This document shows, in pieces, positions 34,232 to 46,821 of a DNA stretch of 64,000 nucleotides (the first letter of the stretch is position 1; each line of letters begins with the position of its first letter). Made by a program: the position numbers and the translations under genes. The DNA lies in the NCBI GenBank assembly GCA_003254905.1, contig QANU01012846.1, positions 717,028 to 781,027 of the forward strand, given 5' to 3'. A model generated the notes under the pieces. The model worked only from the letters and a program-made list of their open reading frames with translations. It was not told the DNA's origin and ran no database searches. The stretch is from Nissolia schottii. Taxonomy: Eukaryota; Streptophyta; Magnoliopsida; Fabales; Fabaceae.

Positions 34232-37200
34232 ATGCAACGCGCAAGGGCAGCGGCGTTGCTAGCAAGGCTGAGCCTCAGCAGCAGATACGGATGCAGAACA
34301 CTCTCTAGTCATCACGACGATCAGGTCATGCTCTTTACTATATATTTCTTTCTCATATTATTTTTTTTATTGATTGAATTGTTTTACAGATTGGAGAAAT
34401 TCAGAATTCGTCGGAGGTAGTGGTTGAAGGAAATGGGTACTGGAGGATGGCCATTCTTAACAGACCCTCTTCTCTCAATGCCCTCAACACTTCCATGGTC
34501 ACTCTCACTCTTTCCCTCCCATTCCGTTCTATTCTGTCATATATCATGTTCCTTCCCTCATTTTTCTCTTTTATTATTACTATTATTATTATTTTGGTTT
34601 CTTAGGTGGCTACTCTGAGCAAACTTTATCGAAGCTGGGAAGATAACCCTGATGTTGGTTTTGTCATGATCAAGGTAAATCAATCTCTTTATTTTTATTT
34701 TTATTTTTTGTGATTAAATCAATCTATTTATCATTTCCATCGATACTCGCTAATAATTATTTAGCCATTTAATTTCTTTAGAAATTAAAATACCAAATAT
34801 ATACAGGGGAGTCTCCCTTCACTTATATAGTCTTTTTCTGGGTTTTCTTAAGGGTGGTGGCCGGGCTTTTGCAGCTGGGGGAGATATTGTTGCGCTTTAC
34901 CGTTTGATTGACAAAGGTGCATTTCAAATATATACCACTTTTCTCATTGGCTTTTTCAATTGTTTTTTATACGATCTTGATTTTTCTCATATAATAGTAG
35001 GGTTCACGAAAGTGTCAATCATCTAGTTATGTATGAACAAATATGGGGGTGACACTAACAGTGTATTATGAATTAATGCATTTCATGTTTTCACTATTTC
35101 TTTCGTAAAATTCTGTAAATTAGTAAACGAAGATACTCTAGTTGTTTTCTTCTTCTTGTTTTTATTCAGTTCTTCTGACTTTGCCTTCCTTTCAATTCAT
35201 GCAGGGAACTTGGAAGCCTGCAAAGAATTTTTTAGTACTATATATAGGTTTATATACATGATCGGTACATATTTGAAGCCTCATGTGAGTGCGATTTCTT
35301 GGAGTCTGATACGTTAGTTGTGCTCCCTTTTGAATAATAATAATGCATTCTTTTGCTACATTGGTTGTCTAAATATTGATTCTAAACTGTTGAAACAAGA
35401 TGTGTGCAAATAAATGACACTTGAGTAGGATTTTGTTTTATGATTCCAAGCTTGAAAAGTTTTATTGAGCTACAATAAATGGTGATGCAGTGCAGGCCAA
35501 GTTGCTCTTAATTCTTAACAGATTATTATAACTCTGTGCACGTTTCTGATAAGGACATGTTGTTTACATTTGATAATGTAAGAGACTTAGGCAACTAAAG
35601 AGGATCACAACTCATTCTGACTCTAAAGAATATAATCCATTATTCTATTCTTATTTATATCAATAGATTTATTTGACAAACATTTTGTTTACATGTTTTT
35701 ACATTATAAAATAAAATATTATGAGTATGCTATTATCCCAGCCATCACACCAGCTGCAAGCATGAAGTTAGATAATTTAAAATCAATATTCATGTTCACT
35801 ACTTATTTACTGTTAAACAGAAGTTATGCAGAAATGAATGTCGTGCAGGTGGCTCTTCTGAATGGCATTACAATGGGTGGTGGGGCAGGAATTTCAATCC
35901 CCGGGACATTTCGGGTTGCAACCGACAAAACAGTATGTAGCAATTAAGCTTTCATGATCGTGAACATGATAAACTTCTTGCTCAAGCCTACATTGCTTTC
36001 ATTCTTTAGAATTTTGATGATGGGAGATAGTATTTATGATTCTTTGTTTTTACCTATTGATGTATTTGTTATTTGGAAATTAGGATTTGTGATTACGAAA
36101 TTCTAGACACATATTGGGTCCATAAATATTGGTTCTATATTTATTTTCAACAGAATTCAGTGAAGTTGAATTAAGTGAAATGTATTCATTATAATCTATC
36201 CCCATTTTGCAGATTTTTGCTACACCTGAAGTTCTTATTGGGTTCCACCCTGATGCTGGAGCATCTTTTTACCTTTCACATTTACCTGGTCACTTAGGTA
36301 TATGATTATATGTATATTGTTGGGTTATATATTTCTCAGTCATTTGCTTTTTACGATAGAACACTGTGAAGCCGTTTGATTCATGTAGCCGACCTCACCT
36401 AGTGTGATAAGGCTTGGCCAATAATTGATGAACTTACTTTCTCTACTCTGCTATGTTTGATGTGATGCTATTATATGCAGGCGAATACTTGGCCGTAACA
36501 GGGGAAAAGCTCAACGGAGTAGAGATGATTACTTGTGGGCTTGCTACACATTATTCACAAAGTGCAGTTTAGTTCTGTTATACCCTGTTTGCTTGTTTTA
36601 TTTCAATTGTAATGGACTTTTCAGGCTCCATATCATTCATAACCATGGTTTGTTTTGTCCCCTAGAGGCTCCCATTAATTGAAGAACAGTTGGGAAAATT
36701 GGTTACTGATGATCCTTCCATCATTGAAACCACTTTAGAACAGTATGGTGAACTTGTCCACCCAGATAGCAGAAGTGTACTACAAAGGTTTGTCCTCTCT
36801 TAAATGCTCTCTAAGTTGAGTCTTTTTTTTTACTTTGTGATAAAGAAGAAACAATACAAAAAGCGGACAGAAATTACAAGAGAGGAGGACAAGGAATTCC
36901 TCCAGAGTGAAAGGAAGAAGCTGAAAAGTACACTATCTTAGGATACCCCTTCATTGCTTTTGCAAATCAAAGTAAGAAATCCTCTCAAGGTCGCTAGTAG
37001 CAGAAGCCTACAAGAAGATGATATGGGAATTGTCCCATGAAAATAAGTTGTTTAGATGCTCTCTTTAGTAAATTCTGTTTCTCTTTAAAGTCTGATTCAC
37101 AATATAAGAGAGCCTCATTTCTACTTTTCATTTTCTTCAGGATTGAAATTTTAGATAAATGCTTTTGTCATGACTCAGTTGAAGAGATTGTTGATGCTTT

Positions 37201-38296
37201 GGTGAGATTTACATCCTTTAAATTTGAGAGCCTTCATCAAAGTTGTATGTTATAATTTCATTTGTTTTCGGCTACAGCTAGCTGGCTGATGTATTTAGTG
37301 AAGCTCTTAGTTGTAATCTGGTATCTGGTTAACTATATCTGTATCAGCTGGATATGATTAACACCTATGTTCAAGACCGGGAAATGTTAAATTACCACAA
37401 GTAGGCTCACATGTACTAATTTGGCTTGTGTACTACCTTGTGTGATTACTAATTTTAAGTTTCGCAATGAGGGCTCTTGGTCAAGGTGTACTTTTATCTT
37501 ATTTTTTTCTCTTAAATTTCCGTTAGGAAACTCTGGCAAGTGAAACAAATGATGCATGGTGCATTTCTACCCTAAATAGACTTAAAGAAGCTTCTCCATT
37601 GAGCTTGAAGGTTTCCTTGAGATCTGTGAGTTCCTTTTGCCTGTCTAAATCCTTTGAATTCCTGATTACTTTGCTATCTTCTTTTCTTCTCAGAAACCAC
37701 TGTTTATAATGTAATCCATCTAACCGGTGCAGATTCGAGAAGGTAGATTTCAGACCCTTGATCAGTGCTTGTCTCGTGAATACCATATGACTTTACAAGC
37801 AATATCTAAGCAGATATCTGGTGACTTTTGTGAGGTATTAAGAATTGTGAATTCCTGGCTCTGGCAAATGAAACAAATTTATTTAATCTTTTTTGACATG
37901 AATTGATTTGAATTCTTTTTAGGGAGTGAGGGCACGCGTGGTGGACAAGGATTTTGCACCAAAGGTAACAGTTGTTTGCACTATCTTCTCAAAACGAGAA
38001 TTTTGCAAAATTGCTGATAATGACGTCTGCCAATGACAACCGTTGTATTCTGAAGTTCATTGGTTTTGATGCAATGATTCATTTTGAAGAAATGTTGTCC
38101 ACGGTTTTCGTCCTAGTTTATCTTTAATAGCTATATTTGAAATCCAAATCCTTACTCGATTGTCAAATATATGCAGTGGGATCCTCCAACCTTGGAAAAG
38201 GTGTCTCAAGATATGGTGGATCAGTACTTCTTACCTCTAAGTGAGTCTGAACCTGGCCTAGAGCTCCCCACAAAAGTTCGAGAAGCATTTTTGTAG
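34232..38296 (+). CDS. 3-hydroxyisobutyryl-CoA hydrolase-like protein, mitochondrial
   Basis: Crotonase-fold thioesterase; the family acts in mitochondrial valine breakdown, releasing 3-hydroxyisobutyrate from its CoA ester. Exons: 34232-34324, 34390-34497, 34606-34674, 34853-34916, 35205-35284, 35849-35932, 36213-36297, 36481-36566, 36666-36787, 37141-37201, 37527-37625, 37733-37834, 37923-37964, 38177-38296. All introns are GT-AG and the sum is 1215 nt, 404 residues, a full-length size. The N-terminus is Arg/Ser/Ala-rich with few acids (transit-peptide-like). Crotonase motifs follow: LNRPSSLNAL, the oxyanion-hole stretch GGRAFAAGGDIVAL, and NGITMGGGAG leading to PEVLIGFHPDAGASFYLS. The C-terminal part (DPPTLEKVSQDMVDQYF) matches the plant HIBYL-CoA hydrolase-like proteins. 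Whether the substrate is truly hydroxyisobutyryl-CoA is inferred from the family. It appears intact. Confidence 0.92.
36373..36420 (+). mobile_element. 3' tail fragment of an RTE-type LINE
   Basis: Inside an intron of the hydrolase-like gene, GATTCATGTAGCC...CACCTAGTGTGATAAGGCTT matches in wording the end of the LINE fragment at 55855-56118 (GATCCATGTAGCC...GTAGTGGGATAAGGCT). Only about 50 bases remain. Confidence 0.6.
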
Positions 38297-41200
38297 TTTA
38301 TCTTTCTCTCAAAGTGCTTCCAGAACTAGACAAAAAAAGATGTACACCATTGGTATTGGTATTTTGCAGGGCATTGGTTTAGCTTGCACGTATTGACAAA
38401 TGTGTAGGCTGTACAAGCTCTGGATTATGAAACTGCTATAGGCTAGGATAAAAGAACATGACAAAATTGATATGCATGAGCTTAGTGGCCCCTGATCTCC
38501 GATTTATTGTGATAATGAAGTAAATGGATAGGACTAGCAGTCCCCATTTTTTTTGTGACAAAATAGCAAGATCACTAAATAAATGAAATGTATTTCGTTG
38601 CCTTGTTTTACTGTTGATGCTTGTGACTACAGTTCAAAATAAATTATTGGAGAATGCGTTGTTAGAGGAGTTGGGCCTATGAAAATTAAAAGCACCATCT
38701 TGATGATTTGCTTATTTTCAGTGAAAGCATGCCCTGTTTTAATGCAAGCAATTTTCGGCCAGAAGTTCTCTAACGAGCAATTTGATTATCCACTATTATG
38801 ACAGCAAGCCAAGATAATCCACACTCGCAGCATTATGTAACAATTCTATGGGCTTTGGTTAATCACACAATGAAACAATCCTATTTATTCTATACTTTGG
38901 TCACATGATCCTCATAATTATGGAACATGTACTCTGCCACAACCTGGTGTTCCCACAAACTCTAGTGCTTCTCGGCTTTGCATTAGAACTGTCGCAGATC
39001 ATAGACCATGTGGAATGTGGTCATCAATTGTTGAGAGTGAGACAAGAGATGATAAACATAGACAATATGGTATATTATGAAGTATGGGCATAAATATATC
39101 AGACAAAAGCAACTTTGCTGGAATGGACAACTTGAGAAGCATCATCTTTCAATCTGGAGATTTTCAACTGTATGTGCTAAGGGACCCTTGTATGATGAAC
39201 CAACCAGGCCAAATATAAGTCTAATCAAGTTCACATGCTCAAATTGCATAAACAACAAAAATTATAGACTATTATATTGATCGAATACAACACACTATCA
39301 CCCCCAGTTGCACCTCTGCTAGACATGTATGTATAATGTCTTAAGTTTGACTGATTTTACAACTGTGCTTTATTTTGTTAAATATATTTTTCCTTTGGAT
39401 GCAGTGTATGATGAATAAAATATCAACTCTTGAGCCATTATTTTGTTTTTTTTGTAATTATTTTTTCTTCTTCTAATTTTGGTCATAATGCAATTCTTCA
39501 TTCCGCATTTACTTAAATAAGTGCAAGCACTTTCAAACAAATCCAATAATGGCTTAAGGAATCACGGCGAAGATCTGAGATATAAGGATTTGTGTGCATT
39601 GTGTGCATCTTGCTGACTCAGACATGACGAGTCTATTATTCACCAAACTGCATAGCAAGCAGTCTACAAGAAACGATTTTTCTCCTAATTAATCTCACAC
39701 TCTGAATATGCGATTTAGCATCTTTGTTTCTGCCTTTTTTCTTCACGTTATGTTTCAATATTGTAACATGATGGACATGGACATACTAGTCAACAGAGAC
39801 AAAGTTGTCTAAACTTCACAAGCTTAGCTTCATATATACTTACCTAGTAAAAAAAAACAGATAGTGAAAGTGGATTTTTAAGATATATACTACCTCCAAT
39901 TTCAAATCCACTAATTTATAAGATACACATACCTATTTCAATTTTTTTATAATACTATTTTAAATACAATAACCAAACTTAACTTTACGGACACATCTTA
40001 ATTGACCAATTTAAGCTATAAAAAGATCAGATGTTTGGGATTGATAGTGGAAATGTCCCTAGATAGGGGATCGCTTCAAAAAACAAATATTCAACATACA
40101 TGCACAAATCGATTTATATCAACTTCACTTTTTAAAAAAAAATAATTAGAAGTTGATCTAATAAAAAATTGACCCGTTTCAGGTTTGCATAACAAAAGTT
40201 CATTTTGTGTCAAACATGGGACTTCAACTTGGTACCTTAAGGAATTGTAGTCACTCATTTACCACAAAGCTATATATTCTATTATGCTAAAATAATTTAA
40301 TTAAAAAAATATATTATATACTATTAGTGTTACTAAAAATAAATTCATAATTTTCAATTTTATCACAAATGACATTTAAATGATCATAAATAAGAGTTAT
40401 AAATATTTGTCATCATATCATATGTGTTTGTTATATTATAATATTTCAATGATTATAAATACTTTATACATAAAATATTTAAATTATTAATTATTTGTGT
40501 CACTTTATTGTGTTTATTTGAATTTTAATATATTTTAATATATTTGTTTAATTATATCCAATTCAACAAGTGACCTAGTGACCCATTGGTTTAACCAGTG
40601 ACCTAATGAAGTGACTGGATCGAGTCCCGAGCCGGGTTTAATGTTTAATAACCATGCACATGAATCGATTTAAATAAATTCCCTTTATATAAAAAAAATT
40701 GATTTTAGGAACAACTTTGAAAATAGTTTATTATGGGAAGTGATATTTTTATATGTTTTATTTCTAAAAAAAATCCACAATATGGAATCCACAAAATCTT
40801 TGATTATTTCATGTCCGTTATGGTGTACATTTTTTTATATATGTACAAAAAACATGTCCTATATTTCTTTCACATAGGGTGTGTTTGTTTCCGCTTATTT
40901 GTCAAAATAATGACTTGTGTATGAGTTTAATTTCTATCCATTGATAGTGTAAAATTTGTTACATTGTCAATTAATCAGATATTTTGATATGTATGACTTT
41001 TAACGAAGTGAGAGGGAAGGTCAACCATTTACGCTAATGTGACAATATTTAATTGGTTTATAACATATAAAAACCTTACACAATCATTGGGTAGAAATTA
41101 GTTTTTGGCTTTTCTTAAAACAAAGTAGCTTCTCATAAAAATCTATTTTCACCTTCTTTTGTTTTTGAACTCTGTTAAAAATTAAAATTTTAATCACTTT

Positions 41201-41545
41201 TTTTTTTTATGAGCTGACACCCATAATAATATGCACAACAAACAAGTGTGTGCATAATATAAGAAAGAGGAAGATCAGAATCTCTCTTCTAGCTATGAAC
41301 CCATGCATTACTGTTTTAGAGACTAAAAGTTACTTTATGAAAAGTTACTTTAAAAAGTTGTCTTATAAAATAAGTGTGTGGTGTGAATTTGTAAACTGCT
41401 GAAATAAAAGCTCATGTGTGTGTACATATGTGTGTGTATGTAGCCACTAATGCATCCGAGCCAAAAACATTATTTCTCCAAGCATATATAGTGCTTGACA
41501 TTTCCCCCACTTTGATTAGCTTCTGATTTCATTTGGCAGGCAAAG
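38297..41545. other. Intergenic stretch between the hydrolase-like and WAT1-type genes
   Basis: The first 300 bases hold the 3' untranslated region of the upstream gene, with AATAAATG-like polyadenylation signals near 38578. The rest is AT-rich with no recognisable gene. Short frames at 38905-39093, 39077-39280 and 40733-40924 look like chance. A TATA-like CATATATAG at about 41483-41491 lies 55-63 bases before the WAT1-type start codon. Confidence 0.55.
41483..41491 (+). promoter_or_regulatory. Putative TATA box of the WAT1-type gene
   Basis: CATATATAG stands about 60 bases upstream of the start codon at 41546, leaving room for a short leader. Position and sequence are the only support. Confidence 0.45.
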
Positions 41546-43886
41546 ATGCAGGGAATGTTAGATTACTACCTGCCATTAATGGCCATGTTGTTGATACAGT
41601 TTATATACGCAGGCATTTCTGTAGGCACAAGAGTTGTTCTATTAGAGGGAATGAGTCCAAGGGTGTTTGTAGTGTACAGGCAAGCTATGGCAACACTTGT
41701 AATCGCTCCCATAGCCTATTTCTCAGGGTACTCTTCTCTTACTCTTCAACATCTCTATGTCTCTTTCTCCTCTCACAATGCTCTTTTCTTTGGCAGGAGA
41801 AAATCTGGCTCATGTTCATTAACTTTAAGGAGTTTTTGCTTGATATTCTTTGCCTCACTAGTTGGGTTTGTTTCCATTCTCAAGCTATATATATATATAT
41901 ATATATAAGTATGATTTTTAGCACTAAAATTGGGTTTTAGAATATGAGATTAATTGGTTCTTTTGTGTTACTCTTGTTGGGGGGCATGTTACAGCATTAC
42001 TTCAAATCAGAATTTGTACTATGAGGGTCTGTACCTGACCTCCTCTTCAATGGGAAGTGCAATGGCCAATCTTATTCCAGCAATCACATTTGTAATGGCT
42101 GCTCTTGCAGGGTAATTCATGCCTAAGCCTTCAACTCAATTTTATTTTACTTTTTATATAAATCACGGACTGTGTAACAATCTACTAGTACATATTTCAC
42201 GTTGCACGATTAGAATATTTATTGTGATGCCTTACCCTACTCTCCAAGAAACCGTACTCTCCGAGAAATTAGTCTCTTACCTATCCAGTGAGCAAATACT
42301 ATGGGAAACCAAAAAATATCTTTATTGTGATATACTTGATGTTGTGACTTGTGAGTTTGATCTATATCCTATCCTATATAATACCATTTCCATGTATAAA
42401 GTAACAAAGTTAATTGATCCATGTTAACATTGGCTTTTGTTCACTCTCAAGCATTATTGTGTTACTCAATTGTGTTTCTTTCAATCTGAAATTGATTAGA
42501 ATGGAGAAAGTGGACATTAGAAGCATAAGAGCTATAGCCAAGATAGTAGGGACAGTGATCTGTGTTAGTGGAGCAGTGTCCATGGCATTGTTGAAGGGTC
42601 CAAAGCTACTAAATGTTGAAAACTTTCCTTCAAAATCAATCATGAGCTCAGGAAGTGAGAACTGGTTGCTGGGTTGTGTATTTCTCTTTTCAAGCAGTAG
42701 TTGCTGGTCACTTTGGCTCATTTTGCAGGTATCTATTTGAGCTCTATGCAATGTCAATGATTAAAGCATCAATAATTTTCATATAGAACTTAATTTTGAT
42801 ACACAATCAGTCAGTGTAAAACTTTTTTACACAGTCACTCAATCAAACATTTTCACGTCATTAACAGTTTTTGAATATTTACTATAACTTCTTTAAAATT
42901 AGTATAAAAGATATGATTAGTTTTAATGTAAAACATTTTACATTAACAAAGCATAAAAATTAATCTTAAATGTCCCTTCGATATGATCTGTTCTTCAGGT
43001 TCCAGCATCTGCAAGCCACCCTAATCACTTATCTTTATCAGCCTGGATGTGTTTAATGGCAACGTTACAATCAGCAGCAGTGACACTATTCTTGGAGCCA
43101 GACCCAAATGCATGGAAGATTAACTCTCTACTTGAATTTGGTTGCTCTTTATATTCAGTAAGGAGAAAATTTCCCACAAGAGATGCAACAATTACATTAC
43201 ATATAAAGAGTTTAATTGCTATGCACGAATTGTTTTACACCGTCATTCTATCAAATCCTCTCATGTCATGGATATGACTTTTAAAATAGTGGATAAGAAA
43301 GGCAGATATTTTACTGATGTGGCAAGTTGCTATCTGTGCGTTACAATTAAAATCATATATAAATTCATCGATAGTTGTGTAGTCTAATTCACGTTGCAAT
43401 ATATAATTAATAACTCTGTAGGGAGTAATGGGATCTTCAGTATGTTTCTTTCTCCAAGCATGGTGCATTTCAAGGAGGGGTCCTCTCTTCTCTGCAATGT
43501 TCAATCCTTTGTTCACAGTGATTGTGACCATATTGGCTGCCATATTACTTCATGAGGAAATATACACTGGAAGGTAATATAATAAAAATGTTACACACAC
43601 TGATCTAAACACAACTTGATATATATGTAACTCTAGCATTGTAATTAAATGTTGCATTCTTGTTTTTATATGTGACAGCTTGATAGGTGCAATTGGAGTG
43701 ATCATTGGCTTGTATGTTGTGCTTTGGGGTAAGGCTGGAGAAATTGTTGTGGTGACAAATCCTAAATTGAAGGTTAATCCGACAGAGGAAGTGAAAAGCT
43801 TGATAAATGAAACTTGTGAAAAAGCATATTGTAAAACCGATTTGGAACAACCCCTTTTGTCATCTAATTCTCCTTCACTTCATTAA
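41546..43886 (+). CDS. WAT1-related (nodulin MtN21/EamA-type) transporter
   Basis: A membrane transporter of the drug/metabolite superfamily; plant relatives move auxin, amino acids or other small molecules across the plasma membrane or tonoplast. Exons: 41546-41727, 41797-41865, 41995-42111, 42500-42728, 42999-43157, 43422-43573, 43679-43886; all GT-AG, 1116 nt, 371 residues, the usual family length. Exon order matches the family: YAGISVGTRVVLLEGMSPRVFVVYRQA in exon 1, SGRKSGSCSLTLRS, NQNLYYEGLYLTSSSM, MEKVDIRSIRAIAKIVGT with a long loop, ASHPNHLSLSAW, RRGPLFSAMFNPLFTVIV and LIGAIGVIIGLYVVLWGKA, giving ten hydrophobic segments in two EamA repeats. The polar tail ends DLEQPLLSSNSPSLH; the QPLL motif is a possible dileucine sorting signal. 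A decayed copy follows at 46822-48489. Substrate unknown. Confidence 0.93.
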
Positions 43887-44720
43887 AAGGAGAGTGAAAC
43901 TGATCAATACCATGTAAGCACTTTTCTTTTTGTTCCCTTTTGACTGTTTCTGAGCATATATTGTAGTCTTGTAGACAAAGTTTCTTTTGTAAGTCATTAT
44001 ATTATTTTATATTATATTATATTATATTATATTATATTATTAGTATGGAGAAATTCAAAATGAAAATTAGCCTCAAATCAAATCTCAGTCCTTTGTTTAT
44101 GCCCAGAACATTTGTCTTTATTTGATTATGTCAGGCATTACAGTGAGACTCACATCGCATCATGTGTCAAATAGAATAAACTTCCTTGCACGGCTTGAAT
44201 TTATTAATTTTAATGATCATTGAAACAAAAACTCAAATGAAAGTAAATTTAAATATCATTATGACAATGCTAAAATATAGAAACGAACAAAAGCAAATAA
44301 CAAGAGCTGAAAACAGATTTTCTTTGGACATAAGAGTTACATAAGTTCAAAGTTTAAAGTGATTTGGATCTCATTTTCTTTAGCTAAGATTTCAAATTTG
44401 AGTATCATGAATATGAGAGAAGCCAACGTTGAAAAAAAACTTAACCTCATGGTCCTTTATCTCATAGATATAGTAAGCCAACCCTAATTAAACCAAATTA
44501 GTCTAAATATAGTAGAGTAATTAAAAATAACAATAATTGATGAAAATTAGCATCAATAACTAAATTACTCTTTCTATTAGATGCGTTTTATGATTTGACG
44601 AGTAAAACATCTCATGCATGATGTCCAACTTAGTCCCCAGCAAAGGAAGAGTAAATTATACATACTAGATACTAACTCGCGCATCTTAAGAGTATTTTAA
44701 ATACGTATTTATGTGTATTT

Positions 44721-44759
<39 letters not shown>

Positions 44760-46821
44760 NTTACACTTTAAAACTTTGAGAAATTTTTTATTGAGTACAT
44801 TGATAAAACCAAGCAAGAAATTAGAAAGAATCTAGTACGTGAACACAGTAACTCTATGGGAAACACGGGTAAAGAAGGACACCTCTATGGGATCCCTAGA
44901 AACTCTAGAAGTTATGCACAAACAAAATTTTGATACACTGCTAAAACACTTTTTGGAAGATAGATTGATGACCCTTTGAACTTTAGAAATAAATTGTTCC
45001 TGCATATCAACAATAGCGACGTCCGCAAAGTGATTGGTAATGAAACACCCTACTTTTCATCCACATGAAAACACTTTTAAGTTTAAAACACATGTTAGAT
45101 TAGTCACTTTGCTGAAGCAAACCCAATTTTCAAAACCAATGACACAATCTTTGGTGGGTTTTAGGTACCATTTTGTTGTGCAATCTGGCATACTTCTTTT
45201 CTCGCTACAGGTCATTTTGCTAATGAAAGAAGTCACAATAATTATAAAAAAAATAATTCAAGTTTTGCCTAATAATTTGTTCAACTTTGCTTAATAATTT
45301 TCAGAACCAATTTTGTTCAACTTGGCCATAGTGATGTCATTTCTTCATCTTGGAAGCTAAAAAGGTGGAGGACATAGTGAATAGAATGTAGAGACCATGG
45401 CAGATGGGAACGCATATGAGTCAGGACATTTGAGAGTTGTTGCAAACAATGAGGAGGAGATCCCCAAACGAAAGCGCGTGCAACTTTGGCCAAGTGAGGG
45501 GGGATTATGACGGTGGTGAATTAGGATCTGTGGTAGGGTTTTTGATTTATATGCTGCAGCATGACATAGTGGAGATCGAACATTACCCCATCGCACCACA
45601 CGACCTCCATGTTAACGGCAATGCGACATATCTTAAACGGTGGCAACGTGGACGAGCTTGAGACCGTACGACCTCCATTCCAACGACAGCAAAACAAATC
45701 TCAATTGGTGGCAATGTGTAGGAGACTAAATGGCTGCAACAGAGTGGAGCTCCAATGATGACAATGCATCAACTCAAGTGAGCAATGGCAGAATGCAAGA
45801 AGTGAATTAGAGAAAGGAGATGATGAGATTGAGAAGGGGATTAGAAAAAAGGGGTTTTAGAATGAGAATTAGAGGAAGTGGAAGTGGATTAGAGATTTGA
45901 ATTGAGATAAATTCAATGGAATTGAACTTGTAAAATAGTGCTTCATTGAGAGATTGTCACTTTGACAAATAGTCTAATATAACATTACGTAAAAACCTTG
46001 TATTAAAAATTATATATGATACATAGATGTTATAAGGTTAGGCTGATGTATCAACCATTAATCACTAATCACTTGTTAAGAAATCAAATGTGGAAAGTTT
46101 CTGTTGAAAAATTAAAATTTATACATTTTAATAATATTCAATGCATTAAAACTTTAAAATTTACCATTTTTGCTTAAAAAAACCCATAACCTTATAATGC
46201 ACTTCATTTCTCATTTACTTAAAATAAGCACAAGCGCGTTGAAACAATATTAAGGACAAATCCTCCCTGCAACTCTTCAATCATCGAAAACGTTAATAAT
46301 GATAAAACAGGAACAATGTGTCCTACCGAACAAACAAAAAATAAATAGATGCGTACTACTGTTACATATTAAAAAAAAGCTAGAATGTGTATTAATTTTT
46401 AATTTTAAGCTATAAAAATTATTATTGGCAATTTCTTTTTAATTCATACACGTTCTAACTTGTAGAAATAAATTAAATATATTCATGTTCACGTCACATT
46501 TTTAAAAATAAGTTTATTATTGATAATATATCTAATTAAGTTATTTTTAATTTTAATAAATTATAAAATAATTATATATAATTTTTTAAGATGTAATACA
46601 CAATACTTTTTATTCAAACATATTTTTCATTAAGTGATTCTCACGTCCTTAATTATAATTTTAAAGAAAAAAAATACTTTTTTATTTACCATAGATATAT
46701 CCAAACAATTTAATAATTTCGGTTTAAAAACATTTTCGAAGAGGGCATTTTATTTAATAATCTACGTCTTTTTCTCCTCATACATGCTTAGTGTAATTTT
46801 TCTTCTTCTATTCTTTGACAG
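43887..46821. other. Spacer between the WAT1-type gene and its tandem pseudogene
   Basis: AT-rich sequence with a TTATA/ATTAT array near 44000-44041 and an (AT)n run at 44723-44759 that ends in an unresolved base at 44760. A locally mixed patch at 45357-45900 (frames at 45357-45599 minus and 45437-45661 plus) resembles no family. No copy of exon 1 of the WAT1-type gene was found here. Confidence 0.55.
44723..44760. repeat. (AT)n microsatellite ending in an N
   Basis: About 18 AT repeats followed by an undetermined base at 44760. The true repeat length is therefore uncertain. Confidence 0.85.

Noticed and set aside
42410-42757. A 115-residue minus frame opposite WAT1 exon 4
   Set aside because: Shadow of the real exon, which has clear family motifs on the plus strand.
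45034-45661. Plus and minus frames between the two WAT1-type copies
   Set aside because: No recognised motif, composition like surrounding non-coding DNA; not the missing exon 1.
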